A stretch of DNA of 64,000 bases from Manduca sexta (GCF_014839805.1 NC_051138.1:4524983-4588982), one strand, 5' to 3'. Counted from the stretch's first letter, positions 1 through 11,912 are shown. The notes: generated by a model from the sequence alone, not told the origin. Program-made: numbers and translations.

Positions 1-2350
1 CCCTTGCCCTCACCCTACCCCAAACCTAGGTCTCCACTGAACCTAGATATAGCTATGGTTAGGTATTCAATGGGATTTGCAAGGGGAATGCTAAAAGGGT
101 GGCGTTGGTGTGCTATAAATCCGTAACAAAATCGCTGTGGGTGTGTATGTTCGGCATTGGGGGAACGCAATACACTCAGTCTATCTTTTATTTTAAACAA
201 AATTAAATTCTTTGTGCGCACGTTATCAACGCAAACTCGTATTACAGCACAGGTATTTTGAAAACGGGAAATTTGAAGCGTTGTTTCTAGAAAATTCGAC
301 AACTTTTACGCTCGTCGATTTCGATGAATATTCCATTGGACCAAATAAATTGGAAGTCACCAAAAGAGTGTCCATTAAAAGGAATCTAACATCCATCCTC
401 AAATTAACTTCGGCAAAGTTTACCCTCAAAATAATTAAGGATTCAACCACAATTATCACCGCAAAATCAAACCTTCCTTTGATCGTTATCTGAAAAGTTT
501 CCGAAGGGATATTTTACTTTAACGTCTAAGCATCACGGTGTACATTCGCTCACTGGACGATGTTTAGACAATTTTCTAAAGAGAAAATTTTAATAACCAA
601 GAGGGCGTAACCGAAAGTTTTATACTTTCGCCTTTTTGTGAAGTCACCAAAGGGACCCCGGTGATAATTATAATTATTTACCAATTGTGAGTAAAGTTTT
701 AGGAGTATTCCCTCGTAATTAGGATCCGAAAGTAACGTTTAATGAATAATATCTGCGATTTCGACAAAAAACAGCAATCATCTTACTACCGAATCAAAAT
801 TATCGTGGAAGCGAAGCGGATTTTAATTTTTGTCAAAGGAGCCCTGTTGTGAAGTTAAATTATTTCGCATGACGGAATTCTTTAGAGCTTCGCAATTTGT
901 AACGGGAATATTAATGCGCCGTAGAATCCTGTTCGGACTTTGTACACAAATTTCATTACGATTTTTTAAACTCAATGTGCAAACACTAGCAAGTATACAA
1001 AGTGATATCAACGAACTATCTATCACACCCCACGTAAGTTGTTATCGTGGCATTATTGTAAGAGCCATGAAATGAAGCCGTCATAGTCTGAGGGTTTTCG
1101 ATGGCTCCATCAATCAGAAATCGCGGCGAGTGCGTGACGCGAGCCGGGAGCTTGTCAAATCTTATCGGAGGCTGCGTCAACGGAGCGCGTAATAGCTATT
1201 TACCTGCCAACCCGTGTTCCCGGATTATCTCGTCTCTCATTCGATTTTGATTCTTTTTTAAGATATGAAAGGAGGATTAGCGAGGGTCGACCGTTTGTAT
1301 CAATTTGACGTAATCGGGAAACGTATTTGTAAGCTTTGATATTACGTATTGGCTCGAGGCGAATTAATTAACTATAGTCATTGAGGACATTCATCGAGGT
1401 TATGAATTTTCAAAGGATTTCAATTCTAGAGTCGGTTTAGGCAATGAAGTTATGTTTAATTAGTTTTTATATATACTAAGAAGAATAGGACAAACATAAC
1501 AGTACACCGAAAAAGAACTTCATAATAAAGTCGAAAAGCAAGACGTAAATATCACAAAACAGATACATGGGGGCTATAAATAAAATGCAATGAAGCAATA
1601 ACAAGGAATATTAAAGTTCGATGGAATCTTGCAGCGTATATTGTGTGATATTACTCGCTCCACGATTTTCAAACTACATTCTTCATGTCGCGACTCCGAT
1701 GTATTTTTCTGATCGTAAATATTTTTACTATTTTCAGTAGACGAAGACGAAAATAACATTTAACCAGAATTATTTAATATTCCAAACTTTTCTATCTAAC
1801 GTTAATAAAGTTATGAGAAGTTTGTAACAATGCGAGAGAAACCAGCCGGGCCAAAGTTTTTGACATCTGCAGCCATAACACAATACAAGGCAAGTTGAAC
1901 ACTATCCAGACAGTGGGCATTGGCTAATTACATATTCGCCAAACAAACATATTTAACATTCGAGTTCACATCTCGTGCAGGGCAACAATTATTCCTCCCG
2001 CCTCTGATTAACACTTCTGTAAAACATTGCCCCGTATAAAACATCCCTGTAAAGTTATCAACAAGACTGGGACCTCGAAAGCGGACCTCTAATGGGTCGC
2101 AGGGGATCTTTCCTTTAATGGCCACTCGTAAATTGAACGAAAATAATTAAAATCGCGCGAGCCACACAGTCGCAGACCAAAACATGGCCATTAGAGTGAG
2201 TGAATCCGAAAGGCACAAAAGGGTTTTCCGTTCAATAAATAAAGCAGAGGTCCGTAGTAACGGCTAGTGTGATAGGGGACAGTATTTACAGACCTTTTAA
2301 AATCTTAAATAATCGGTTGGACGATGGTGCTAACAATTCGTTCATTTACA
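1..2350. other. Unique sequence without recognisable gene
   Basis: Mostly unique AT-rich DNA. Several short open frames occur on both strands, but none has a recognisable motif or a convincing exon with splice sites. Two stretches, about 1080-1250 and 1850-2280, have higher GC content and no resemblance to the repeats elsewhere in the window. They could be old conserved non-coding sequence, which cannot be judged without another genome to compare. Confidence 0.5.
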
Positions 2351-2352
2351 TA

Positions 2353-2501
2353 TCGACGGTTAAAAGACTGACTTAAGCGACATTTCTTTTCGAACAAATT
2401 TAACTAGTTTAAAAAACAGAAAAAGTTATGATTTTAAATATGTATGAAACTTTGTGTCGTAAAAAAATGTCGCTTCAGTCAATTACACTTTCAACCGGCG
2501 A
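2353..2501. mobile_element. Small TA-flanked MITE (mariner-like)
   Basis: The two ends form an imperfect inverted repeat of about 35 bp. The left end begins TCGACGGTTAAAA and continues to AAGCGACATTT. The right end, reverse-complemented, begins TCGCCGGTTGAAA and continues to GAAGCGACATTT. TA dinucleotides sit directly outside both ends (2351-2352 and 2502-2503), as expected for Tc1/mariner-type target duplication. At 149 bp it has no coding capacity and would fold into a hairpin. The superfamily is inferred only from the TA flank. Confidence 0.6.
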
Positions 2502-2628
2502 TATCATTCAATTGGTAATTGGAAACGTTTACTAAGTTATAAGACTTACAATTTAGGAAGCTCTTATTCAATAGTCTGTAGCCAAAATGCATAAATTGTA
2601 TAATCGTTAATGCCAATAAATATATAAT

Positions 2629-2790
2629 AATAATATCAGCCCTGTAATATATACTGTCCTACTACTGGACACGGGCGTCTACTACTGAGAAGACTTAGGC
2701 CTTAGTCCACCACGCTGGCCTAATGCGGAGTGGTATATTTCACACATCCTCAAAATTCCTATAGAGAACTACTCAGGTTGCAGGCTATTG
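2629..2790 (-). mobile_element. SINE-B copy, 3' half
   Basis: Minus-strand copy of the window's commonest SINE. It starts with the ATT-repeat tail side (ATATCAGCCCTGTAATATA) and runs through the conserved CTACTACTGAGA and TCCACCACGCTGGCC blocks to the CTATAGAGAACT block. The tRNA-like head beyond about 2790 is too diverged or missing. Confidence 0.75.
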
Positions 2791-3711
2791 CCGCTCTCAC
2801 CAATGGTAAACGAAATTAAATCCGTCGCTAGGATAGGTCATTCCTGTACTTAATATGAGTATTGGCGATTGTAGAGATGCACCTTGGTCACGGCCCCTTG
2901 TATATCTTGAGCGCCAAGAAGTACTGTATAAGCAGGTTCGAACAATATTATAGCCGTCGTAGTTGCTAGGCATTGTGAGACAATAATTATTATAGGCTGA
3001 TAAGTAAGAAAGTAGGTATCATACCAATCTTTGTTTTGGAAAAAAAATTGGATAAATTATATGTATTTGTTCATTTAGACAATATTTCAATTATATATTA
3101 AGTTAAATAATAAATAAATATTTATTTTTGTGACGTGTGTAAGAAATACCTGTATCAATGATTCTTGTATTTTTTAAGTCTTAAGTATATTTTATTTAAA
3201 ATATAGCTCTTTCAGTCCTATATTATCATAGGCGGCAATGCTTCCACCATATCACAAACGAATTCGGAACTCCACCAACCATTTTTTTTAAATACAGAAA
3301 CCTTACTTTGAATTGAACGAGAATCTTTCATGTTTAAGGAGCATAAATACGTTACTATTCAAGTAATAGAGCCATGAAATAAATGTCGAAAAAATTGGTA
3401 AACAAATTCAAAACAACTACTAAAGGTAATTTTGAAGAGTCGATCAGGAAAATGCTTGTCGTTGACGTAACGGTATCTCTTTACCTATCTTACACGTGAT
3501 TGAAATATCAAGGGAAAAGGGGAACGTATTTTATTTCTAGGCAATATTTGGGAAGAATGATTATAAAGATAATCTAATGTATACAGTTTGCCGCGAATAC
3601 TTTATAATTGGTTTCAAACTAGTACTAATGTTAATAAGAAATCGATTATAAACATGATCCGATTTTTATTCATGTTTAAACATCAATAGTATTTTTCTCC
3701 TTTATTTTTAA
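2791..3711. other. Unique AT-rich DNA, nothing recognised
   Basis: No coding frame, repeat copy or structured element could be recognised here. Confidence 0.5.
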
Positions 3712-3912
3712 CTAGCGACCCGCCCCGGCTTCGCACGGGTGCAATGCTGACTATTTTGATGGATGTTTTTATTATACATAGAAACCTTCCTCTTGAATCA
3801 CTCTATCTATTAAAAAAATCGCATCAAAATCCGTTGCGTAGTTTTAAAGATTTAAGCACACATAGGGACATAGGGACAGAGAAAGCGACTTTGTTTTATA
3901 CTATGTAATGAT
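3712..3912 (+). repeat. Repeat C copy
   Basis: Begins TAGCGACCCGCCCCGGCTTC, contains AAAATCCGTTGCGTAGTTTT and ends near ACTTTGTTTTATACTATGTA. It is close to the copy at 6927-7138, so the two belong to one subfamily. Repeats of this kind are scattered throughout lepidopteran genomes. I infer a non-autonomous or 3'-end fragment of a retroelement, without firm assignment. Confidence 0.7.
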
Positions 3913-4002
3913 TATGTCGACTGATAGTAATTTCAAACCCTATTTTATTTTACGAGATCTGTATGTGCAAAATACTAGTGAAAAAGGCAGAGTCACGACA
4001 AA

Positions 4003-4533
4003 CACCGTGATATTATAGTCGTTTTGGAACCGAAAATATTAATTTCTGTATCAATAATAGAGTTAAAAAAATACTAATGTAATATAAAAGAAATGTATTT
4101 TTTTTCATATTAAAATTAATGTTTACGAATAATAAATGGGAATACGTGGTAATCCAACTAAATCTTACGTACTACTACGATCCGTGACATTCATAACTAT
4201 GAATAATTGTCGCAACGTTACTATCATTATCAAATTCGAATGAGGAAAAATAATATTATCATAAACTTTTTTTTTAATTAGCTGTGAAGAGTATAATTAA
4301 TTCACAATTTTTTTTGGTCCTCCAAATTGTTCTAAGCAACCAAATTTTGGTTCCAAAACGACTATAAAATCACGGATCATTATCAAAATCCAACGAGTGA
4401 AAAATAAAATGATCATAAACTTTTTATTTTTAATTAGGTATCAACAGTACAATTAATTCACATTTTTTATTGGTCCTACAAATTGTTCTTAGTAACCAGA
4501 TTTTGGTTCCAAAACGACTATAAAATCACGGTG
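4003..4533. mobile_element. MITE with a duplicated right end
   Basis: The left terminus CACCGTGATATTATAGTCG (4003) is the inverted partner of the right terminus ending at 4533. The TIR is about 33 bp with the core TATAGTCGTTTTGGAACC. The right half is an imperfect tandem duplication of about 155 bp (4223-4375 and 4376-4531), and both units end in the TIR-like block GGTTCCAAAACGACTATAAA. The element therefore carries one left terminus and two right termini. There is no coding capacity and no clear target duplication. The superfamily is unknown. Confidence 0.65.
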
Positions 4534-6244
4534 TATACAGAAGTCAGTTGCGAAACTAATGCAAATATTCCAAACCTTAATTATTAGTTGCACAAATTGA
4601 AATAATTGAACGCTAAAACAAATTCGTTCGGAATACAAACAATTTACGAACGGTTAATAAACACGAAGTAGCGACCGGATCGTAAAATATTGTCAATCAC
4701 TGCACCACTCAGTGGGATTAAAATTGAATTTTGTTAGAGTTATTGCTCACTACTAAATTTGCAACAATTTCGCTGACCGATGTTGAAATAAAAATGCAAT
4801 AACCGAAAACATAACATGGAACATCATTATAGTAAGAGGATTGACAAATCGTAAAACATTTATTTTAGAAATAAATTGGTAAATGTGTAGCAAATATTTT
4901 GGTTGCGAGAATATAACGAACTTAAATGAAAATATCTGTGAGAGCGATTGTATGTCAAATAAACAATATTGATCAAGTAAAAAATTAATAACAAAAAAAA
5001 GACAAAACATTAAGCAAAGGTATTGTTAAAATTTGCTTATTGATCGCAATACCACTAACATGTATGAACTATAATTGTAAAACATATTTTCGAAGGTTAC
5101 TTACTAATCGATTCTTGCTTGCAAATTTATTTATTTATTAAATAACACACCTGCATCTAAAAATCACAAATAATAAATAATAATACAAATTCTTATACAT
5201 ATGACTATTAAAGGTATGCACAGCATTCTCATACAAATAATATCTAGATAAAATTACAAATTAAAATAAGACCAGACAATCCTATAACAAATAACAATCT
5301 ATGTAATTAAAAACTTTCACAATTTATTTTATTATTTTTATATTCGAACGCCAATAAATCTGTAGTTGTGAGTTGCAAAACACTGTACAACACAAAAAAT
5401 TCGCAATTATCTAAAACTTTTCTCGTATATTTTTTAAAACATTAAATATTTCGAGTGCTTTGGTTAATTCCCACTTTCTCATTTTTAACGCTGCTCTATA
5501 ATTCAATAGAGAGCATAAATTTCACGTACAGCACTTTTCGACTGGCCGTGCAATAGAGAGGGAAATTAATTTGTTTTTCTAACAATGGTAGTCTAGACAA
5601 ACGCGTATAATTCAACTTTCACTTAGTCCACGCCAGACACTAATGGCTGAACCGTGGTAATACAACACTTGTATATCATTTAGAGGTGCCCGGTGTTACG
5701 CAAAATACTGATTTTGAATATGCACACTTATACTGATATAAATAAAAATGTTTGCCAAAACAGTATTATAGCAATGATGCACGATCTATGAATAGTTATT
5801 ATGATTTATTGAGAGAATACGAATTGAATATCTCTATAGTGTATGTAGGAGACCATTTTCTTAAAATGAGGTAACATAAATTTTCAAAAAGCTATAACTT
5901 AAGTGTGTTTAATTTAGGTACTAATCCATATCAGCCATAAGTTTGATGTTAATTTTATTTCCATTACAAAAAGAATCAAAGAAAAGATTTTCACGAAAAA
6001 TATCTAAACATTACAACGCATCGATTAACCCTATGGTATTGTGGATGTTAGACGAAGGACACTAGTTACTGTCAGGCGCTTGTCAAATCTCGTCAGATGA
6101 CCCCTTGCAATTTTGCTTCTCTGTGTTAACAATAAAAATCATTAAATTCTAAACATCACAATGCAGACATGTAAAATGCGTTGCAATTACTATTAAAAAT
6201 AATGCAATATTTCTTTCTGTTAAAGGATCTGATTTAATTATATG
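4534..6244. other. AT-rich DNA, no gene recognised
   Basis: Only short open frames without motifs. An A/T-rich patch at about 5125-5300 with repeated TTTATT/AATAAT words resembles the 3' untranslated ends of LINEs but cannot be assigned. Confidence 0.45.
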
Positions 6245-6520
6245 TTTTTAAAACCCCACTAATATAATGAGCAAGTTTGTGAAGAGTTTGGATGTTAAAA
6301 GTAAACGTAAAAAATGCTGAACGGATTTGGGTGTATTTTGGCACACGGTTAGAAAGTGTTCTGGATTAACACGCAGGCCTTTTTATTCCGGTAATTTACT
6401 CCCGTGGGAAATAATTCAAACTTTATCAGACTTTTTAAAAAGGGGGCGATGGCGTCATAGGCCGCTTTTGTGAGTTAGGGACTTTTATGGCGGGCAAAGC
6501 CGCAAGCAACACCTAGTAAT
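6245..6520 (-). repeat. Repeat C copy, minus strand, near full length
   Basis: Starts with CTAATATAATGAGCAAGTTT, the complement of the usual C-family 3' end. It contains GCTGAACGGATTTGGGTG and a CCCGTGGGAA block, and ends with GGGCAAAGCCGCAAGCAAC, the complement of the usual 5' end. At about 270 bp it is the longest C copy in the window. Confidence 0.65.
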
Positions 6521-6584
6521 AAATAAATATAGTATCGTACTGATAGATGGACTAATCATCAGATATAAATATACATTACAGATC

Positions 6585-6775
6585 TTGACTGTCTCGGTGG
6601 CCTATTTATATTGGGTGTTCTTAGGTCACCATCAGCCTGGAGTATGGAATTTGGGCCCGAAATGGCGATAGGCTTGCCCTCTATTACGTCATGGGACGGA
6701 CCACACTTGGAGAAACATGGGTGCCCTGATTACCTCCTGCTTAGGGAATAAAGGCGTGATGTTTGAGCTACCATA
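6585..6775 (+). mobile_element. SINE-A copy with the tRNA-like head deleted
   Basis: Starts TTGACTGTCTCGGTGGC, then jumps directly to the body (CATCAGCCTGGAGTATGGAA, ATGGCGATAGGCTTGCC, GATAAAGGCGTGATG-like end). The segment with the B-box-like GGTTCGAATCC found in other copies is absent. Confidence 0.75.
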
Positions 6776-6926
6776 AACCTCTGGTTACAAGAAGTCCAGG
6801 CTTCTAATAACATGAAACAATACAAGCAAAAAGTGAAGCACACGTTTGACTTTTAAATAGGTAAGTCTCCGAGAAAACTTTCTATAGGATTCTAAATAAA
6901 TATACAATTATAATATAACCCAATAT

Positions 6927-7138
6927 AACCCGGCCCGCTCTGGCTTCACACGGGTATAACATAACAAAATAACAGTATTTCTCCACTATTTAATGGATGT
7001 TATTATTATACATATAAACCTTCCTCTTGAATCACTCTATCTATTTAAAAAAACCGCATCAAAATCCGTTGCGTAGTTTTAAAGATTTAAGCATACATAG
7101 GAACAGAGAAAGCGACTTTGTTTTATACTATATAGTGA
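6927..7138 (+). repeat. Repeat C copy
   Basis: Same subfamily as 3712-3912: a CCCGGCCCGCTCTGGCTTC start, CTTGAATCACTCTATCTATT, AAAATCCGTTGCGTAGTTTT and ACTTTGTTTTATACTATATA. The open frame across it has no coding meaning. Confidence 0.7.
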
Positions 7139-7642
7139 TTAACACACCTACTTATAATCTAATACCACGTGACTTACTGAATTACGTTTCTCTCCTAAAA
7201 ATATGTTGAAACTCCCCGAGATGAAGTGTTTTCTCTTGTTATTCAAATACATTGTCTATGTAGATATGGCGCTGGATTTTAATGTTTTATCTGTAACGCT
7301 CCGCTGGTTTTACTGTGAAAGTTCGCGCCATCTCCTCAAAGGGGACGCTACTATAAGTGTCTTTTTTATCGCCCTACAAATACTGTCCTTTGTATACTGA
7401 ATATTTTTGGTTAGTTTTAATACAAGATTTAAAATTTAAATGTATTCGTGTTTAGCAAATTTAACGTATTGTGGATTCATAATAATACATGTTATATTCG
7501 AAAGTGCACTACAAATCGGGAGTATAAAGATGTAACACATTAGTTTTTCACAATATTACCTAATTATGTACAGAAATTGAGACACAAAAGGGGTAGTATT
7601 AGGTTATAGTACATTTATAAATATTTATTGTATATTAATAAA

Positions 7643-7782
7643 TAATAATAGCTACCCAATTATACTGCCTACTGCTGAGCACGGGCCCCTTTACCTATGA
7701 GAGGCTTTAGATCCACTAAGATGGCCTAGTATAGATTGGCAGATTTCACCTACTTCTTGTCGAGAATTCTCAGGTATGTACC
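7643..7782 (-). mobile_element. SINE-B copy, minus, cut by an R1 insertion
   Basis: Carries the SINE-B 3' half in reverse (ACTGCTGAGCACGGGCC, ATGAGAGGCTTTAGATCCAC, GAATTCTCAGGTATGTACC). It stops at the poly-T of the R1 fragment that starts at 7783. SINE-B-like sequence resumes after the R1 fragment, but in rearranged order. Confidence 0.7.
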
Positions 7783-8547
7783 TTTTTTTTTTTTTTTACG
7801 TAGGTAAATCATCAGTTGACTATCTCCCGCCTTGGGATGGGCGGGAGGGCGTGTCAGACTTTTACTGACTAAAAACCTACGGTGTTCCCATCCTTTGCCT
7901 ATGTGCCTAGGTCCAAGATCCGGTGGCATTGAGACCTAGGCAGGCACCGGCCCTAAAGGGCCCCGCAAATTACACTGACACTGCTCTTCGAGGCGCGCGT
8001 GGAACACTACGCGCCGTACACACGGGCTGTTGGGGTGTTTCGGGCGACGAGCTACCCAATGCTCGTCACCCGACGGTTCGCGCCTACGGAGCCCGACGAT
8101 CCTCAGCAGACGTTCGACGCCCGCGTCTTGTGCGTCTGCCGTGGCGGATGGGACGTTGGGCGCTTTGGCGCCGTATCCGTTCCGCCACCTCCTTTGCGAG
8201 CATCACGTCCTCGCAGAAGGAGGTGACTGCGTCCCACTCTCTCGCCCCGGAGCATGGCTTCTACCAGGCCCCGACGCGAGAGGTCTCCGCCACCGATGGC
8301 CGTTGTGAGAACACGGCGGTACTCAGCCCAAGCTGGGCACACCTCCACCGTATGCTGCACCGTGTCCTCCGGCCGATCCGCACAGTAAAAACACGCGGGC
8401 GTATCCTCCACCCGGATCCAATACAGGTACCTGCCGAAGCAGCCGTGACCGGTCAGTACCTGCGTCGTCCGGAATGAGAGGACGCCGTGACGTCTCGTCA
8501 GCCACACCTCGAAGAGGGGACTTACCGCCGCTATCGTGGCGTGCCCA
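7783..8547 (-). mobile_element. 5'-truncated R1-clade non-LTR retrotransposon
   Basis: GC-rich minus-strand insert. It ends in a poly-A tail, seen as 15 T at 7783-7797, and is flanked by ATGTACC on both sides (7776-7782 and 8548-8554), which I read as a target-site duplication. Only the extreme 3' end of the element is present: the C-terminal cysteine/histidine region of the polyprotein plus about 290 bp of 3' untranslated sequence. The endonuclease and reverse transcriptase domains are absent. The R1 clade is inferred from the typical LTGHGCFGRYLY and HTVEVCPAWAEYRR blocks. Confidence 0.85.
8084..8547 (-). pseudogene. R1-type Pol C-terminus, frameshifted remnant
   Basis: Reading on the minus strand, the frame opens at the 5' truncation and runs through VWLTRRHGVLSFRTTQVLTG, GCFGRYLY and a CCHC-like pattern (CFYCADRPEDTVQHTVEVC). 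Near 8241-8250 a frameshift occurs. The expected continuation (WDAVTSFCEDVMLAKEVAE) lies in another frame and reaches a stop at 8084-8086. In R1-clade elements this region follows the reverse transcriptase and carries a zinc-knuckle-like motif thought to bind nucleic acid. With no catalytic domain and a frameshift the copy is dead. Long plus-strand frames over the same interval are shadows of its GC-rich codons. Confidence 0.85.
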
Positions 8548-8650
8548 ATGTACCTTTTACGCTGAAGAAAAACATCGTGAGAAAACCATTATTAACCAAG
8601 CATACATAGGTCCTCAAGACGTTTTCCTTCATTGTTAAAGCTTTACTTTA
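8548..8650. repeat. Inverted SINE-B remnants next to the R1 insert
   Basis: A forward SINE-B piece (GAAGAAAAACATCGTGAGAA, 8565-8585) is followed about 30 bp later by a reverse piece (CCTCAAGACGTTTTCCTTCA, about 8613-8632). The same SINE segment thus occurs in both orientations and forms a small inverted repeat. Confidence 0.55.
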
Positions 8651-9182
8651 TATATATTTCATTGTATACTATAAAAACAACCTGAGTGCCATAATTACAT
8701 CATTATTGTATAATTTTTAAAGCATACAAACTAATATATTTTCGCAATATGGAGTTAATTTAAACCTTTTATCTCCTAATTACCAAAGAGAGAAAGTAAT
8801 GCACAATATAAAACCGAGTTTAAAAACTGGGACATCTCAAACCCGTGTCAATTTCTGCCATAGCGTGAATGTATACCCCACAATAAAACAATTTACGGCG
8901 GCCAAAATGTATTGCGGTGTCTATAATCATTAATAATCCCCGTTTAAACTAGAATTTAATAGCACTTTTGCTTCTTATTAAAGGGTTATAAAATTTTATG
9001 TCTCGCAGGAACTTCACCAGACTTGTTTAATTAAAAACGCTTTCTGAATAATCAAGATGCTTTAATATGTTTTGAACGCGACGTTATTAACATCGTACGT
9101 TTGTTATTAAACTGTTTATAGTCATGTTTTATGTTTCGACAGTGTTGCGAATATCTTCGAGATTTATCGATTATGCATCCGA
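8651..9182. other. Unique AT-rich DNA, nothing recognised
   Basis: No coding frame with motifs and no repeat copy recognised. Confidence 0.5.
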
Positions 9183-9475
9183 GCCGCGATAAACTGTGTG
9201 CAACGGACTGCCGAGATGAATCCGCAGGTTCGAAAGCAAGGCAGCTCTGACTTTTCTAAAATTTTGTGTATATTCTTTGTGAATTATCGTTCGCTTTAAC
9301 GGTGAAGGAAAACATCGTGAAGATACCTGCATACCTAAGAAATTCTGTATAGGAATTTTGGGTGTGTGTGAAGTCTACCAATCTGCACTAGGCCAGCATG
9401 GTGGACTAAGACCTAATCCTTCTCATTAGTAGAAGAGGCCCGTACTCAGCAGTGGGACAGTATATAATACGGGGT
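9183..9475 (+). mobile_element. SINE-B copy, near full length, diverged
   Basis: Contains the head (GCAACGGACTGCCGAGATGA, GCAGGTTCGAA as B-box-like), the body GTGAAGGAAAACATCGTGAA and AGTCTACCAATCTGCACTAG, and the end GTACTCAGCAGTGGGACAGT. The A-box region is more diverged than in the copies at 34383 and 55041. Confidence 0.8.
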
Positions 9476-9746
9476 AATTGATATTATGAAATGCATCCGA
9501 TACAGCGCCAATATTAATAGTTTGTGTTGCAAGAGATTTTTTAGGATTTTCAAATTATAACATATTTTATTTCAGAGTTTCTCTGCAGCATTTTGTATTG
9601 TTTTTCAAAGTGCTTTTTACAGCAGAATATTTTTATTTAACTCGTCATTACATTAATATTTAGGAGATATTAAACCCTTGATACCAAACACTACATGATT
9701 AACGAGGACAGGAACTCTACATTTTAAAATACAATTTAAAATGAAA

Positions 9747-9888
9747 TAAAATGTAGGTAAATATTGTAACTTTAAATTTTCGGTTGATCAACTCTTCAGT
9801 ACCATACGTGATCATGATGGTTGCAAAGTCATCGAAACATCGGGTGAAAATTGTATAAATAACCGCGAAAAAAAATAAAAAGAGGCAC
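9747..9888 (+). repeat. Repeat F fragment
   Basis: Shows AATGTAGGTAAATATTGTAA, a diverged CTTCAGTACCATACGTGATC block, ATCGAAACATCGGGTGAAAA and AACCGCGAAAAAAAATAAA. This is the 3' untranslated part of family F, without the coding block. Confidence 0.65.
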
Positions 9889-11478
9889 TCGGATAGATAA
9901 AATCGGTCCTGGATGGCAGGTTACAGGCCATTTTTTTTAATAAATAATGGTACGTTAACCATTAAAAGTTCCCCATCACTGCACTAGGATATGTCAATGC
10001 TATATATGATATAAACGTTAACGATTATAGCAAAACATCATGACTATACTCCCTGGAGCATTAACAATTTTACAAAAAATACAATGTCTAAGTTCACTTC
10101 AAAATATACAAGCTAAAACGCTAACTTGTAACAAAACAATTTCATTACACAAAATTAACTCGAAACAACACGAAATAAAAACAGAATATTTCAATTATAA
10201 CATACATTAACACGTCGGAATTACAAACGTGAGAATTTTCAACGTAAATTAAGTCCATTGTAACATTGCCAGCAGTTTTTTGTTTTTAACATCTTGGAGC
10301 TCAAAGGAGACGTAAAGAGTTGTTCATTAACACAAAACACTGGCTTCTTGAGCACGTACAAAACAGATTGGAGAGCTGAAGCCGTACAAATACGAGAATT
10401 TATTTTCGATGCAGAATATTATATTAATATTGGAAGGTCAATGTTCAAATATGCAATGACATGTTGCAGAAGCCTCTAATATTGTGAGTTTAAATTTAAA
10501 TAAAAATAATATTGAAATTTATTCTGGATAAATAAATATCATAAATACTTTATATTAGTACCTATTTCACGAAATAATGCACACAGTATTAAAGAAAGAA
10601 CTTACATTAGAATTTTTTATCACTACTTATCCAAATCAGAAAAATATAATTCTATCCATTTGCCAATAAAAACACACCTCCCATTTAATTCCCTGCAAAA
10701 CAGACACACCTGGCAAATTAAACAAAAATTTGCCAACGATGAAACGCTAGAGTTACGACTCTACAGAACTGCCGGATGCCATCTCACAAAGTATAGTTTG
10801 ATGGTCGTAAAAATATCCCTTAACGACCGTCCGATCTCGCCCTTAGCCCCGCCCCCCCTACAGCTTTTATACCCTGTTCCGACCATCTTAACCCCAATAA
10901 TAAAATGCGGGTTGTAAATAGATAATAAGAGTGAAATACGCAGCAGACGCCATTAAAGGCGCCATCACTATTTTAACTGTCGCTATCTGCGGACTAATCG
11001 ACTCGGTGTGTTTTAATGTTTCAACGCTGGCTCAAAACGTTACGCGTGGAAATCATTCACTCGTTCCATTCATTCATTTGAGTGTTGTGTGTAGTTTATT
11101 TCTGAAATGCTAAAATTCTGTCCTTGGACCCTTTAAGTTATACCGAAATCATTAGAAATTAAAGTAGTTAAATAAGTTGATTTTACCTACATTAATACCT
11201 TTCCACATGTGAAACAATTCTGGTACATTCATAACACTATAATCTTACCAAAGCAATGGACTTATGTTTGTACACATCTTGTAGGAGGGAAGTGATGGGA
11301 GATCTTAAAGTGAATATTTGCACTGTACTTGAAAGATTTGATACTGTTTTAGGGAAGTTAATAGCTTTAATAGACGATGTATGAATACACTTACTGTTAC
11401 AATGAAGATTATGTATTGTATACTGTCTTAATTTCATTATCCTCTTCGATGTTTATTCCTTCCTTATCATTATAATAT
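9889..11478. other. Unique DNA, no gene recognised
   Basis: Several frames of 60-85 codons are open (10294-10479, 10660-10917, 10931-11113) but lack motifs, splice context or codon regularity. I see no repeat copy. Confidence 0.45.
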
Positions 11479-11622
11479 GTATATGCGGTTCCAACAGACC
11501 GACATAATTGTGTTGACTACCGAGGGGTAATCATCTCTCGTCAGTCGACATTCTATTGGACCTGTTTCCACTTACCATCAGGTGAAGTGGGGTCACTTTG
11601 TCGTGCCCAAATAAAAAAAAAT
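11479..11622 (+). repeat. Repeat E copy
   Basis: Contains GCGGTTCCAACAGACCGACA, GGGGTAATCATCTCTCGTCA, TTCTATTGGACCTG and CTTACCATCAGGTGAAGTGG, and ends in an A-rich tail. It resembles the copies at 21530 and 63335. An A-rich end suggests a retroposed SINE-like element. Confidence 0.7.
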
Positions 11623-11660
11623 ATATATACATATAATATATAAATTGTATATATATATAA

Positions 11661-11912
11661 ATTGTCTCGGCGGCGTAGTTTTATTTCGTACATGTATGAC
11701 CATTGCTCTCAGATCCCGGGTTTGAATATCGGGTCGGGTAAACGCGATATTTGGGTTTCTCTGCGCAATATCAGCCTAGAGTCGGAAATTTATGCCCAAT
11801 ATGGCGATAGAATCGCTCCGTAATACGTCATGGGAAGGACCACAATTAGCATAAAAGGCCCGGTTGCACCTCTGCCTGCCCCGCCGTAGATAAAGGCATA
11901 AGTATGTTTGTT
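11661..11912 (+). mobile_element. SINE-A copy, near full length
   Basis: Starts ATTGTCTCGGCGGCGTAG, keeps a diverged head (CCCGGGTTTGAATATCGGGT) and the body TATGGCGATAGAATCGCTCC, and ends near CCGTAGATAAAGGCATAAGT. Confidence 0.8.

Noticed and set aside
1..30. Telomere-like CCCTACCC text at the window start
   Set aside because: It is not a tandem TTAGG/CCTAA array, only a short C-rich stretch.
7923..8477. A 184-codon plus-strand open frame and two overlapping ones
   Set aside because: They lie opposite the GC-rich coding remnant of the R1 element on the minus strand, which shows the recognisable motifs. The plus frames are antisense shadows.
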